Below, piece after piece: positions 1-9,758 of a DNA stretch of 64,000 nt. Origin of the DNA: Oscheius onirici (lineage: Eukaryota; Nematoda; Chromadorea; Rhabditida; Rhabditidae); the NCBI GenBank assembly GCA_932521025.1, contig OW051472.1, positions 8,308,001 through 8,372,000 of the forward strand, read 5' to 3'. The position numbers and the translations under genes are program-made. The notes under the pieces were generated by a model, which did no database searches, had not been told where the DNA came from, and saw only the letters and a list, made by a program, of their open reading frames with translations. The stretch's first letter is position 1. The number at the start of each line of letters is the position of its first letter.

Positions 1-2328
1 TACTTCGTCGGGAAGCATATCGGGAAAACGGAGACTCAGCCAGAGGTATGCTTCCATCGTCTCGTAGACTTTTTCCAAAGTGACCAGATCCTGGAGACTT
101 TTCGGTGCTTCGGGAGGCCATGTGAACATGTCCATCAGCCAGTCGTAGGTGAGACATTGGCCGGAAGAGAATCGTCTGGCCATCTTGACGAAAGCGGCAG
201 CCGTCAGCTTGTGGTCGACGTTCAGCGGCGAAATGCAGAATACGTAGCGAACTTTCAGCGGCAATGGAATGTAGTCGATAAGTTCCGCCATTTCCTTCAT
301 TTTCTGGACGGTGCAAATGAAAAAGTGCTCGGTTATGGAACACACTGAATCGTATTTTTGACAGAGAAAAAAAGGTACATTTACCGGAGATGAAAAGATC
401 GAGAAGATGAACAAAAGAAGCTTGTGGGAGATGGAACGAAAAGGTTTCAATTTGTTCGAATGTTGGACTGATTCCGACGCTTGTTATTGGCTCTACCTGA
501 ACTTTTTACAGTTTTAAAAGCACTGAAAAATACCGGTTGTGCTAGAATCTCTCTCAACGTTCCAATATCTTCCCTTCTCAAAGTAGTGGCTACTCCGTCA
601 GCATAGGATGTTCCGTAACGGCCAGCTCGTCCAGCAATTTGTAGAGCCGAATACGAGGGAATAAGTTCACCCTAAATGTCATTTTTAAATTTGTTAAGAG
701 TTGAAACTAACCAGTCTTGTACATGAATGGAAAATGACTCGTTTGATGTTCAAGTTGAGACCCATTCCGACGGCATCCGTTGCTACGAGCACATTGCACG
801 GGTCCTCCGGATCGTTGAATTTGGAAGCTTGGGTTAACTTTGTGCCCGGAGGCAGATCGCCGTAGATGAGAGCCGGCTTGATTCCAAGGTTTTCCAGCTG
901 ACGGGAAGTGTGAAAGATCGCCTTGCGACTGAAGCAAACAATGCAGTCGCCGGGTTGAACCTGAAAGCTCTTTTCTATAAAGAACAAAGAATTACATTGT
1001 CCAGACTGCCGAGTCCTTCAGTCGCGATAGTCAGCGGGGTCTTTCTCTCGTAGTGGCGAATTTCTAGATGTTCTCCAATGGGCTCGAGAAGCTTTTGGAC
1101 GATTCCAATGGCCGCTGGCTCGCCACACAAATGAACCTGAAGGAACAAATAGAAAAACAAACTTTTGGGGAAAACCTCATCAGCAGCTACTCCGAGAAGT
1201 GCTCTCGTCCATGCCCATCCTCTTTGATCATCGCGAAGCATCTGAATTTCGTCGATAACCGCCACTTCGACTCTCATCTGAGTCGACAACATTTCTACTG
1301 TCGAGGACAAATGTGCCGATGGATGATGGTTATCAATGGCAAATCTGAAATCCTATTTTTTCTTGGAATATTCTCAAAAATCGAACCTTCTTTCCTCGCC
1401 TGTGACCATGTCACAATTGAGCCCATTCTGATTGGAGCGGGTGAAAACTTCAGCAGCTAACAGTTTCAGCGGTCCACAATAAACGCCGCTTTTCGACTCT
1501 TGAAACCTCTTGAGAGCGTGGTATGTTTTTCCGGAATTTGTCGGTCCGGCGTGGAAGATGACCTTCCTTTGTATCGTTCGCGCTTCGGGATACCAGTTGT
1601 GCGGCTCCGTCAAGTCGGAAATCATTCGAAGATCATCCATCGCCTCGAGATGGGGAAATACCTATTTTGACAATAAAAACAAGTCGAAGAGTGAAATACC
1701 TTTCGAGCATGAGAAAGAAAATGGGGGAAAAGTCTGTCGACTCCGTGGCCTTCTTTGACAATATCGTGAAGAACGATCAAAACGGCCGGATCAATTCCTC
1801 CCTGTAAGATGAACGTAATACTGGCGCTTAAAATGAACTGACAGCTTCGCTTAAACAGTACGTCCTGAACGATTTGTAGGATGAAATGAACAATTTTGAA
1901 GTCAGTCCATTTTCAGCAGCTAACTCGCGAACCAGAGGTCGTCTACTGAACTCGTCCAAGGCCAGGCTGATTTGACTCTGAATTGGAATCAAAATAATAA
2001 AATTTAGCTGAGTTACCATGTCAAGACCCTGTGCGTATTCATCTCCTCCGGTCATTGTAAAATGAGGAGACACGGATTTCGGCACCACGAGATCTTCAAT
2101 CAAGGCACCGCCTCGATCAGCCGGAACTCCGGGCACTCTTTTCCTACTCGCAACATTTCTAAAGGTCGTCCGGCGGACTTTAGGAGCTGCCGAATTCTGT
2201 TGATTGTTGTGGGCCGAGCATGTTCGTATCTGAATTGTTTTCGGTTAAGAAATCTACTAGCAGCGAACCACAGGTTGCGAGAAGCTTCTCCGCAAAAGAC
2301 TAGCCAAGATGTGGCTCCGCGACGCCAT
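1..2328 (-). CDS. SUPV3L1: SUV3-like mitochondrial ATP-dependent RNA helicase (3' end outside window)
   Basis: This gene encodes the SUV3/SUPV3L1 DExH helicase that unwinds RNA for mitochondrial RNA decay. The chosen start (ATG at 2328) opens with [18 protein letters not shown], an Arg/Ser-rich, acid-free stretch typical of a mitochondrial presequence. Reading down the minus strand, the exons show the N-terminal segment with [18 protein letters not shown], Walker A in [14 protein letters not shown] (about 1545), the SUV3-type DEIQ box in [13 protein letters not shown] followed by [10 protein letters not shown] (about 1200-1270), [28 protein letters not shown] (about 750-860) and a C-terminal [12 protein letters not shown] near base 50. 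All helicase landmarks look intact; probably the last hundred or so residues lie beyond base 1. Introns are about 45-60 bp. Exons 1-3 (roughly 1600-2328) are duplicated in inverted orientation at 16.1-16.8 kb. The family call is very secure; individual exon borders are less so. Confidence 0.93.
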
Positions 2329-2374
2329 CAAAAAAATGCCGCACGAAAATCTAAAAAAATGCCGCACGGGCGCA

Positions 2375-2500
2375 AGGCTTTCATGACAAAAATTAGTGCG
2401 TTGCAAGACCCATGCAAAGATGTGGTTGTGAAAAATGATGTGAATAAAGGAAAAATATCTTCTGTAGAAAATGTTGTGTTCATATGAGTAAAAAAAATAA
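2375..2500. repeat. dispersed repeat, inverted partner near 12.8 kb
   Basis: This segment just upstream of SUV3 matches the reverse complement of about 12785-12895 with roughly 85% identity by eye, sharing blocks such as AAAAATTAGTGCGTTGCAAG and the ATATCTTCTGTAGAAAAT region. The spacer from 2329 to 3041 otherwise shows no convincing exon. Its right part (about 2860-2986) recurs beside the gene X copy at 21.0 kb. Confidence 0.6.
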
Positions 2501-3041
2501 TTAGGTCTCGTACATTCACACCCAAACATCAACTAAAAACGTGTGTTGGAGGTCCGCCAAATCACGTAAGGGTCCCCCACCCCCCTTATGTGTTTTCTTC
2601 AAAAACAAATATCTGGTTTAATTAAAGTATATACTATACTATTTATTCCTGATCTTAGAATTGTCTAAGGAGGGCAATGACTCGATCCCACTCAGCCCCA
2701 TTCTTATTCCACCAATTGCCGTCGAATGTCTTCTTGACTTTATCCGGGAGCCAAGTGTAAATATAAGCTGGAAGTATATTGCGGTGGCGGACGAACAGCA
2801 AAATAAGAAGTAGTCAATGGGACGAAGAAAAACAAATAAGGGGCATATTTATGTATTGGAGTTTGGATAACTCTTGATCCCAAAATCAAACTGTCCCAAA
2901 AGCTCTTAATAAGTTTTTTTTGTGGTCGATTACCCATAGGAACAATCCCGGACCGATCTAATCAATTCGAAGGATGCTGTAGTACTAATTAAGAAGACTT
3001 TTGACGCGCCCTAATATAACTATCTTATCGATTTCTTTTGA

Positions 3042-4543
3042 ATGAACGCTTTCCGTTATGATGGGCGACTGATTCATTCGTCCACACCGTATCTGGATAT
3101 GGGAAACTTTTTCAACCCAGAGGACTTCCTCACCGACAGTGATGTTCATGTTTTCAAGGTTTGTAATATTCACAAAAAGAACACAATTTTTCAGCTCAGC
3201 GACGAAGAATTCAGAAGGAGACGGAGTTACCTTCTTGAGTCTTGTGAAACTAAATATTTGAGTGAACAGTACATCAAGGTAGTAGAGAAACGCGAGACAT
3301 TTTCTCTTGCTCTTCCGGAATCCGTTTCCTTCGATGCACTTTCAAGAAAAGACATATTCGCGATCTTTTTTTCAAAGGTTTGCAATTCTGAGGGACGTAT
3401 AAAACTAACCGTTTAGATGCATTCGCGTGCATTTTCTCGCTCTTTTCGACTCTCCAAGTTTTTTAACGAACTTCTATCAAGGAACATCGCTGCATTCAGT
3501 ATTAGAATTAGAGGTGGCCAGCTTCAAAGCGGGTGGCACAATGAGGTAACTTTTGTTGTCTCGAAAGAGGCTTGTTGACAGATCAGGAAAGAGCAAGCTA
3601 AACTTGTGAAAGCAAAAAGGAACAAAGTGATAGAAAACAAGAAACCTTGCAGGATCCTAAAGACGCTTACTTCGGACATATGAGATTCTGTTACAGTGAT
3701 CACGTCCGTATCCATGATCCGACTTCCATTCTTCCTTTCACGTTTGACATGCAGCATGGATGCTGGACCGGCAACCATCTCGTTGAAATCCTGAACAAGA
3801 TGAAACACCCTTTCATCAATCTAATTGTTCAACTTGTTAAAGACGAAAACTTAAACTTTAAACCATGGATGATCAACACTGCCGAACTTGTTTTCGCTAG
3901 AGAAACAAAAGAACAAGACTGGAAACTTGTGGAACGGATTGTAAGTTTTGAAAGAAGCTGTATTCAGCAATACCGTCTTCAGAAGCCTCGAACAGTATCG
4001 TTTTGGCGTCAGATCGAGGACAGACCAGAACTCTGGGATGCTGCCGAGCGCATACAAGGTATCACTTGTAACGAACTTGGAGAAATAATTCAGGTGCTTT
4101 ATTTTTGCGTGCGTCCAACTCATTGACTCTCTTTTTTCTATCCAATATTTCGATTTCAGCAATGGTGTTCCGGCATCTGGACTCACAAGTGCAAGGAATT
4201 TGAGGGCGGGCACACTGTTCCTGCCGATGTGAAGGCAATTCTGAAACACTGGCAGTCTTGGACTGTTGCCAAGAAGAAACTCACATTTGTCCCAAGCCAA
4301 AACGACAGCTTTCTGATTATTTGCTCAAGAATAGTCAGAGGACCTCCGTTAGAGGTTCAATTTGAGGTTTTTGTGAACATTCGAAACCTTTCCGACATGA
4401 TATTCCTGCGTGAATTTGGTTTGCCTAGAAGAAGCCCACTCGATTATTCCTCTTACGCTTTTGATCCCGATCTACCCCTCGTTCCCGAAGCATTTTGTAG
4501 CCTTCTGTCAACTTATCTCTCTACGGGCCGTCGTCAAAACTGA
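3042..4543 (+). CDS. Gene X: unrecognised nematode protein, five-exon model
   Basis: I do not recognise this family. The model joins exons 3042-3158, 3195-3377, 3417-3545, 3653-4093 and 4160-4543, all with GT-AG introns, giving about 415 residues. Features visible are an N-terminal FLTDSDVHVFK stretch, a basic patch DEEFRRRRSYLL, a central segment with DPTSILPFTFD, a tryptophan-rich part (FKPWM, KHWQSWTVAKKK) and a C-terminus containing RRSPLDYSSYAFDPD. No signal peptide or membrane segment is evident. The exon pattern and motifs recur in a diverged paralogue at 7868-9300, and the last two exons recur almost identically in inverted orientation at 20.1-20.9 kb. The paralogy supports real coding sequence. 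The start ATG at 3042 is the first in frame, but an upstream exon is possible. It may be one of the rapidly expanding nematode F-box-associated-like families; that is a guess only. Confidence 0.7.
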
Positions 4544-4607
4544 CAGTTTTTACGAATAAAATATGTTATCCCGACATGTAGTTTGTATCGGCCAATCAGC
4601 TTGTTTC

Positions 4608-5469
4608 CTAACTATTTTTATCTTCTTCTGAATCCAGATCATTAAGTATTTTGAAAAGGTCGAACATCTCTTCGTGGTTTCTAGAGAACTGGACAGAGGC
4701 ACAGCGGGACAGAACAAATGTTTAAAAAAAGTTTTAGGTAATGACTGAGATGGTAGGATGATTCAAAGAAGGCTCAGAGTTCTTAATAGATTCGACATTC
4801 AGTTCTTTCCACAATCTTTTCAATGATCTTCTTATTGCTCTCACGACATCAATATGAGCATCAAAAAGATCTAAAAATGGGATCGGTCGAGAAACGACTA
4901 ATTGTAAGAGAGAAAAGAACAGAGGGACTCACAATGCAATACCGTGGACTTCGAAGACAGAGAGATCTGAACGGAGCATTTTACTGTCATTCTGTTGTTC
5001 TTTTTGATATTATTACCTGTGTAGCTACCCTCGTTCTTCACGTGAACGTTCAGTTGCAGCGAAATGCAAGAAATGCCGTCTACCTTCTTCGGGATGCAGG
5101 CTTGATCTCCATTTCCGAGTGCTTGAAAGGGTCTTCTCCCATTTCACATACTGGATAGCAGGCCATCGAACTACAAAGTATTTTCGAGTATGGAAAAAAA
5201 CCTACGTTATCTATCCTGCCAACAAGGACTGTATGCAGTTTATTGATGGCTGGAGCTTTTTTGTCATGACATCCAGGAAAACTGTTTGAACTCTTTCCTC
5301 GTGACGAACAGTTATTTTCCAAGGTCATTCTCGTTTGCACCAGTATTCTTTGTAAGTTTACTCTGTTTTAATATTCTTCGCCATGACCCCATATTGGTTA
5401 TCGATGTCACAGGCGTAGACTCCCTGATCTGCCATACTAGCCGGATCTGAATACACCACCTTCGTCAGT
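4608..5469 (-). CDS. Ig-domain protein, C-terminal exons (5' end unresolved)
   Basis: Minus-strand exons read as an immunoglobulin-fold protein. The first exon seen (about 5469-5356) contains SMADQGVYACDIDNQYGV, which fits the D-x-G-x-Y-x-C signature at the F strand of an Ig domain. A later part has HVKNEGSYT continuing across an intron into VKCSVQISLSS, a second such strand. The last three exons (4983-4933, 4870-4746 and 4688-4608) give a hydrophilic tail ending NDLDSEEDKNS. More exons may lie upstream: the minus strand near 5850 contains VEFCEENSAG, again Ig-like, but repeat fragments intervene and I could not join it. The stop is about 65 bp from the stop of gene X, so the two genes converge. 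The function is unknown; cell-surface or secreted adhesion is typical for such domains. Confidence 0.55.
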
Positions 5470-5484
5470 TTTACTCAAATTTTA

Positions 5485-5640
5485 CCATTTCCAGCTTGCT
5501 CCTTGCCGTACGCCTCTTTTTTGATCAATCTGTACTTTTCCTTCGCTCATGGCAACTTCTGTGTTCGTAGAGATTCTTTAACAGTTTCCGGATTTCTCTG
5601 TCTATTCAATTTCAATTCAATTCAATTTATTACTATTTCA
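5485..5640 (-). mobile_element. LINE reverse-transcriptase fragment (remnant)
   Basis: One minus-strand frame contains KVQIDQKRGVRQGAS, resembling the K-R-G-V-R-Q-G-D segment of non-LTR (RTE-like) reverse transcriptases. Nearby at about 5604-5625 is an AATTC-type short repeat on the plus strand (CAATTCAATTCAATT), like a simple LINE tail. The fragment is short and frameshifted. It sits between the exons of the Ig-domain gene and may be in an intron. Confidence 0.4.
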
Positions 5641-6179
5641 ACTAATTCACGTGTTGCATCTTATGCTGGTCCCAATAGGTTGTATTCTCTTGCCACTTTC
5701 ATCCAGTTCGGACGCGTTTGATTAGTGAAACCACCGCTCCACCTTGGCTTCGGTCGTCCTATCGGCCTCACTGCTCTCCAAGGTCTCCACTCTAAAACCC
5801 GTCTTGTTCATGTGTCAGCCTGCGCTATTTTCCTCGCAAAATTCTACTTTCGGGTTTCCAAGCACGAAGCTCGATAAAGATGAACGCGAGAAAAATATTT
5901 CTCGGAAAAGGGGAGCTTCGAGAATTAAACCGCCTGTTTCTCAGTAAAGCTTTATGTGAATCGAAGAAGAACAATAATTAACGATGGAAAGGATGATACG
6001 GGTTCACGGACCCAAACAAGATCACAAACAATAGAGACGACCTCAACAACCACTAGAGAGTTACATACAACTAGAGTGCAAGGATTTGAAGGGTTTAAAA
6101 ACGGGTCGATGCGTAACGAAATAGCCGAAAAGAATTTGACATCAGAGACAGGGCAGCTGACAGTGTAGGTGACTGAAAA

Positions 6180-7740
6180 TTCTGCAGCGTTGCATGAGAA
6201 GCGGTCAGGTCCACCAGTCAGGACGAACCTCTCGAGGAGATCGATTGTTGAACTTCTTGTATCATCGTATGAAAAACAGGAAAGAAGTAGGTCGGAGTCA
6301 GAGTCGCTGTTGTGCTTCTTCCAGTTCTTGTGATTGTTGAGACGATAGGTGTCGGCATTGAACTGTCCCAACTTTTCGTTCAGAACTGGTTCCGAAAAGG
6401 TGAAGATACAGCCGTCTTCCAGAAGATTAGACAGTTCTTCTTGTGTGTTCTCTTGATAAGTCTTCAGATTCCTGGGCTGCGAGCACAGAGCGATGCGACG
6501 GTCGTCTGCCTCTATCCAGGATTCCGGAAGTTTTCCTCGTCCATTGACTGTATATCCGTAGACGGTTTTGGTCAATAGGAGTCCGGACGGAAGATAGAGT
6601 CGAGGAGTTGTGTGATCGATGTTCCATCAGATCTTGGCCAATGATTATATCCACACTGTTGGCATAAAGACGAGTGACTTGACTGTTGAGTTGGAGCTTG
6701 TTCTCCAGAGTAAATTGGTAGTCTTCTTCAGGCAGTTTTCCAGAACGTAGAGACTTGCAAAGTAAAGGCATAGTCCGGACCACGATCTCTTGGTCTGGTT
6801 TTCCGGGACTGATACCTTGAAACAGAAGAATCACCAACCGTGAGTTGAACAAGACGTGCTTTCCTCCAACTGCGCTGACCGTGTGAGCAGCTTTTTCAGA
6901 GTGGACCAATCTGTGTTCGACGGCAAGTTTGTCCCGGACGTATGTGCGAGAAGCTCCGGTATCGAAGAATCCATTCAACAATACGGTCTTTTTCTCTGTT
7001 TGACTGAAGATTGGAATACTTGCTTGCATCATGACGATCTGAGTGTCGGACTCAAGCGATCTATGAGTTGTGGCGTCAGCAACGGTGAGTTGAACATCTG
7101 GGATTTCTCTTTCCTCGGCAGTGACCATTGCTTTGTGTCCGGAGGGGCGAAAAATCTGTCCAGAGTTCTGATTCGTCGGTGGTTTGTTGAATATTGGCTG
7201 AGTAGATGCAGGGGTGAAAACAGGTGCTGCTCTGGACGGTTCGCAGTGAGCTCCGTTATGATTGTCCTTGCATTTCGGACAGGGTTCTAGAGCGGTACAA
7301 TCCTTGCTCTGGTGACCGGTATCGAAGCATTTCCAGCAGCAATTAAGCCTTTTGCAGTTTCCGACTCCTGTCGTTGAAAAGCAGGAGTCGGAAACTGCGG
7401 GCAGTTCTGTGGCTTGTGTACTATTGCAGATGCAGCTGAAGAGATTGTGCTTGTTGAACTTGAACTCCTTTCTGCATGGAGGCGTGTTCCAGAAGAATAT
7501 TCAGAGACGTGGTTGTTCTGGGATTTCAAGTTCATTTCGATGCATTCCTGTAGAAGTACACAGTCAGCAATCTCATCTATTAGTTCTTCGACTGTAAAAA
7601 GGGAAAGGTGTTGTCTTGTCCTCTTCAGCTTTTCTCTTTGTCATCCGTCTTCCTCCTTGATAATGTGGCTGTTGACCGAGGGTGGGAACTTGGAGAGAAT
7701 AATGCTTTGCGTACAATACATTGTGAAGATGCAGGAGTGA
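6180..7740 (-). mobile_element. BEL/Pao retrotransposon fragment: zinc knuckle and aspartic protease
   Basis: This is a degenerate piece of a BEL/Pao LTR retrotransposon reading leftwards. At about 7240-7350 a frame reads CCWKCFDTGHQSKDC followed by CPKCKDNHNGAHC, two retroviral-type zinc knuckles. Downstream (7128-6600) comes a DUF1758-type aspartic protease with the active-site FFDTGASRTYV and a later DIIIGQDLM strand, then, after a one-base frame change near 6610, LYLPSGLLLTKTVYGY as expected past the protease in this family. No reverse transcriptase or LTR is seen. The right end (about 7655-7705) shares roughly 45 bp with the plus-strand gag fragment at 19.25 kb. The copy is inactive by truncation and frameshift. 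Confidence 0.8.
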
Positions 7741-7867
7741 AAATAGGTGCTGCGGGAATAGTTATTGATTGTTCTGTCCAGACGACGCGTTTTTTACTAT
7801 CCTTGTTTTAAAATCGACTACAGACTTGCGAACTTCTTCTTGTTCAGTAGATACATCTGGTTTCTCA

Positions 7868-9300
7868 ATGGCTTTGGAGGAGTTTCGGACGGACAGTGAT
7901 GTTCACATTTACAAGGTAAGATATCTCTCATATCTTAATGATTTGATACAGCTCATTGACGAAGAGTTTAAAAGGAAGAGGGGCTATTTGGCTTCCCAGT
8001 TGGATACCATAACATATGATGACTTTCTAAAAAACCAGTTGTTGGATGTTCTTATTAAAAGAGACGGATATTCTCTTCAACTACCAGAATCGGTCAATTT
8101 GAACGAAATCTCGGGGAAGGACTGTCTAGCCGTCTTCGCAAAGGTATTTTGCCTGAATTTCGTTGTTAAGGCCAAGTTCAGATGCATTCTCGAACCTTCG
8201 TCCGAGCAATAAGACTCAACAAGAATATCAATCAGCTTCTAAGCAAGTTCTTAACAAGTTTCAGTATTCGGATCAATCGGGGAAGCCTCAAGATGGACCC
8301 GGAACAAGACGACCAAGTGAGTTTTTAGTGAGTAGGTAGATCCAGTGGACTCTAAACTTTTGCTTTAATGTAACGATTTCAAGCTACAAAACTTCAGCTT
8401 GAGCGAACAATTCCATTTGGAGCAGTGCTTACTGATTCAGTTGTAACCTTTACACATCAGATTGTGGATCCCACTTCCATTCAACCATTTACTTTTGTCG
8501 AACCAGTCGGCAGTTGGGATGGAAAGTCGTGTCGTTCCCTACTGAGCACAATGAAATGGCCATTTACGACTCTTAAAATAGACTGGGAAGGATTTGTTAA
8601 AGAAAACGCCCGGTCACAAGTAAAGTCTTGGATGGTAGGCCGCAAAATCTATGGCACAAAATCTTTCTACGATTGGGAGAAAGGCAAGGCAATGGTTAGT
8701 TTTTTCAGAAGAAGTTTCGAATATGCATTTCAGAGGATAAACTCGATCTTCGTTAAAAACTTTGCGGAAGTACCTGGCGATATAGAAGATCTTCTGGAAT
8801 ACTTTGAAGGCATTGTTTTTTTTGGACAGCCTGACCTCAGACTCAGTGGAAACGATTGCTCAAGTCATTGAGGTTGTTTACAAAAATAGTCTCGTGACAC
8901 ATTGATTAAGAAATGGCGAACAGGGAGCTGGAATTACAAAACAACTAGGTTTTGGTGCAAAAATTAGAAATTCATCAGAGGCTGTATTGAGCCAAGCAAT
9001 CTCCGGACAGCGCACTACAATTTGCATGAGGCAGTCTCTGCCTGGGGGGGGGGGGGGGGGGGGTTTGCACACCATTCTAGTCGGTAACCCGGAAAACATC
9101 TTTCTTGCTCCCGTACTGGATGTCTCTATTGCTACTCAAACATTCGCACGTTGAATGATCTGCTTTTGTGTGAAATAATTGTCATTTCGATTGCTCACCA
9201 ATCTCCATTAGACTATTCAGGGTACAGCAAAGACCCCGATGCTACTCTTGATCCCTATGCTCTTCGTGATCTCATTAACAGATATCACCGCATTGAATAA
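7868..9300 (+). pseudogene. Diverged gene X paralogue, probably a pseudogene
   Basis: The exons follow the gene X pattern: FRTDSDVHIYK, LIDEEFKRKRGYL, LPESVNLNEI, MHSRTF, DPTSIQPFTF and, at the end, HQSPLDYSGYSKDPDA. Protein similarity to gene X is moderate, so this is an older duplicate. The exon near 8800 changes frame at a run of eight T (about 8817-8824): one frame ends in a stop at 8871, the other continues as SVETIAQVIE, which matches the gene X splice junction. The tract of 20 G at 9044-9063 lies in the region that should encode the penultimate exon, which is hard to recognise. Either defect could be a sequencing error, but together they suggest decay. Confidence 0.65.
9044..9063 (+). 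repeat. Poly-G tract of 20 G
   Basis: An uninterrupted run of twenty G lies on the plus strand inside the decayed gene X paralogue. Such tracts can form G-quadruplexes and are unstable in nematodes lacking FANCJ/DOG-1 (known for C. elegans). The length is also prone to sequencing error. Confidence 0.9.
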
Positions 9301-9350
9301 GTGTTTCGGTATTCAATAAACTGTTATAATATATTTCAGCTCCAGAAGCG

Positions 9351-9622
9351 CGTTCACAAGGGAATGATTTTAGTCGTTCCCGAGATATCCAAATTATCTC
9401 ACTGGAAAGACCATCGAAAATAAGGATGTTTTCTAGATTTTCAGGAAACGACTATCGGATCATTGAATATCACGGTCGACTTCGTCACCGATCCCGGAAC
9501 TCTCCTAGCGCTTTTTGCAGAAAATGAGCTCTGCTCGCTTATGCAACGTTTCCACGGCAGACGCGGGTCTACTAGACGACTTCGTCTCCGGCGTCGCAGT
9601 GGAAAACAGGCTGAAAATATGT
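9351..9622 (+). CDS. Possible exon remnant, unrecognised
   Basis: Two plus-strand frames look coding: one with KGMILVVPEISKLSHWKDH, and after a short GT-AG interval one with LNITVDFVTDPGTLLALF followed by an Arg-rich end. The layout vaguely recalls the last exon of gene X (a KKKLTFVP stretch followed by LEVQFEVFVNI), so this may be another remnant of that family. No start or full model could be made. Confidence 0.3.
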
Positions 9623-9758
9623 AAATTCATTGGAATAACGGATACATAGTTTTGGGGCTCTTAGAGGGACTAGAAAATAGGAGAGAAGTATCGGGGTAAA
9701 CAACATGCAAAATACAGTTTTTTGCTACTCGGATAGGGGACTAAAAGGCCGGGGGAAA

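Noticed and set aside
1068..1460. Plus-strand frame of 130 codons in SUV3
   Set aside because: Overlaps the DEIQ and Walker regions on the other strand and has no homology that I can see.
6312..7290. Plus-strand frames over the BEL fragment
   Set aside because: Antisense to the protease and zinc knuckles.
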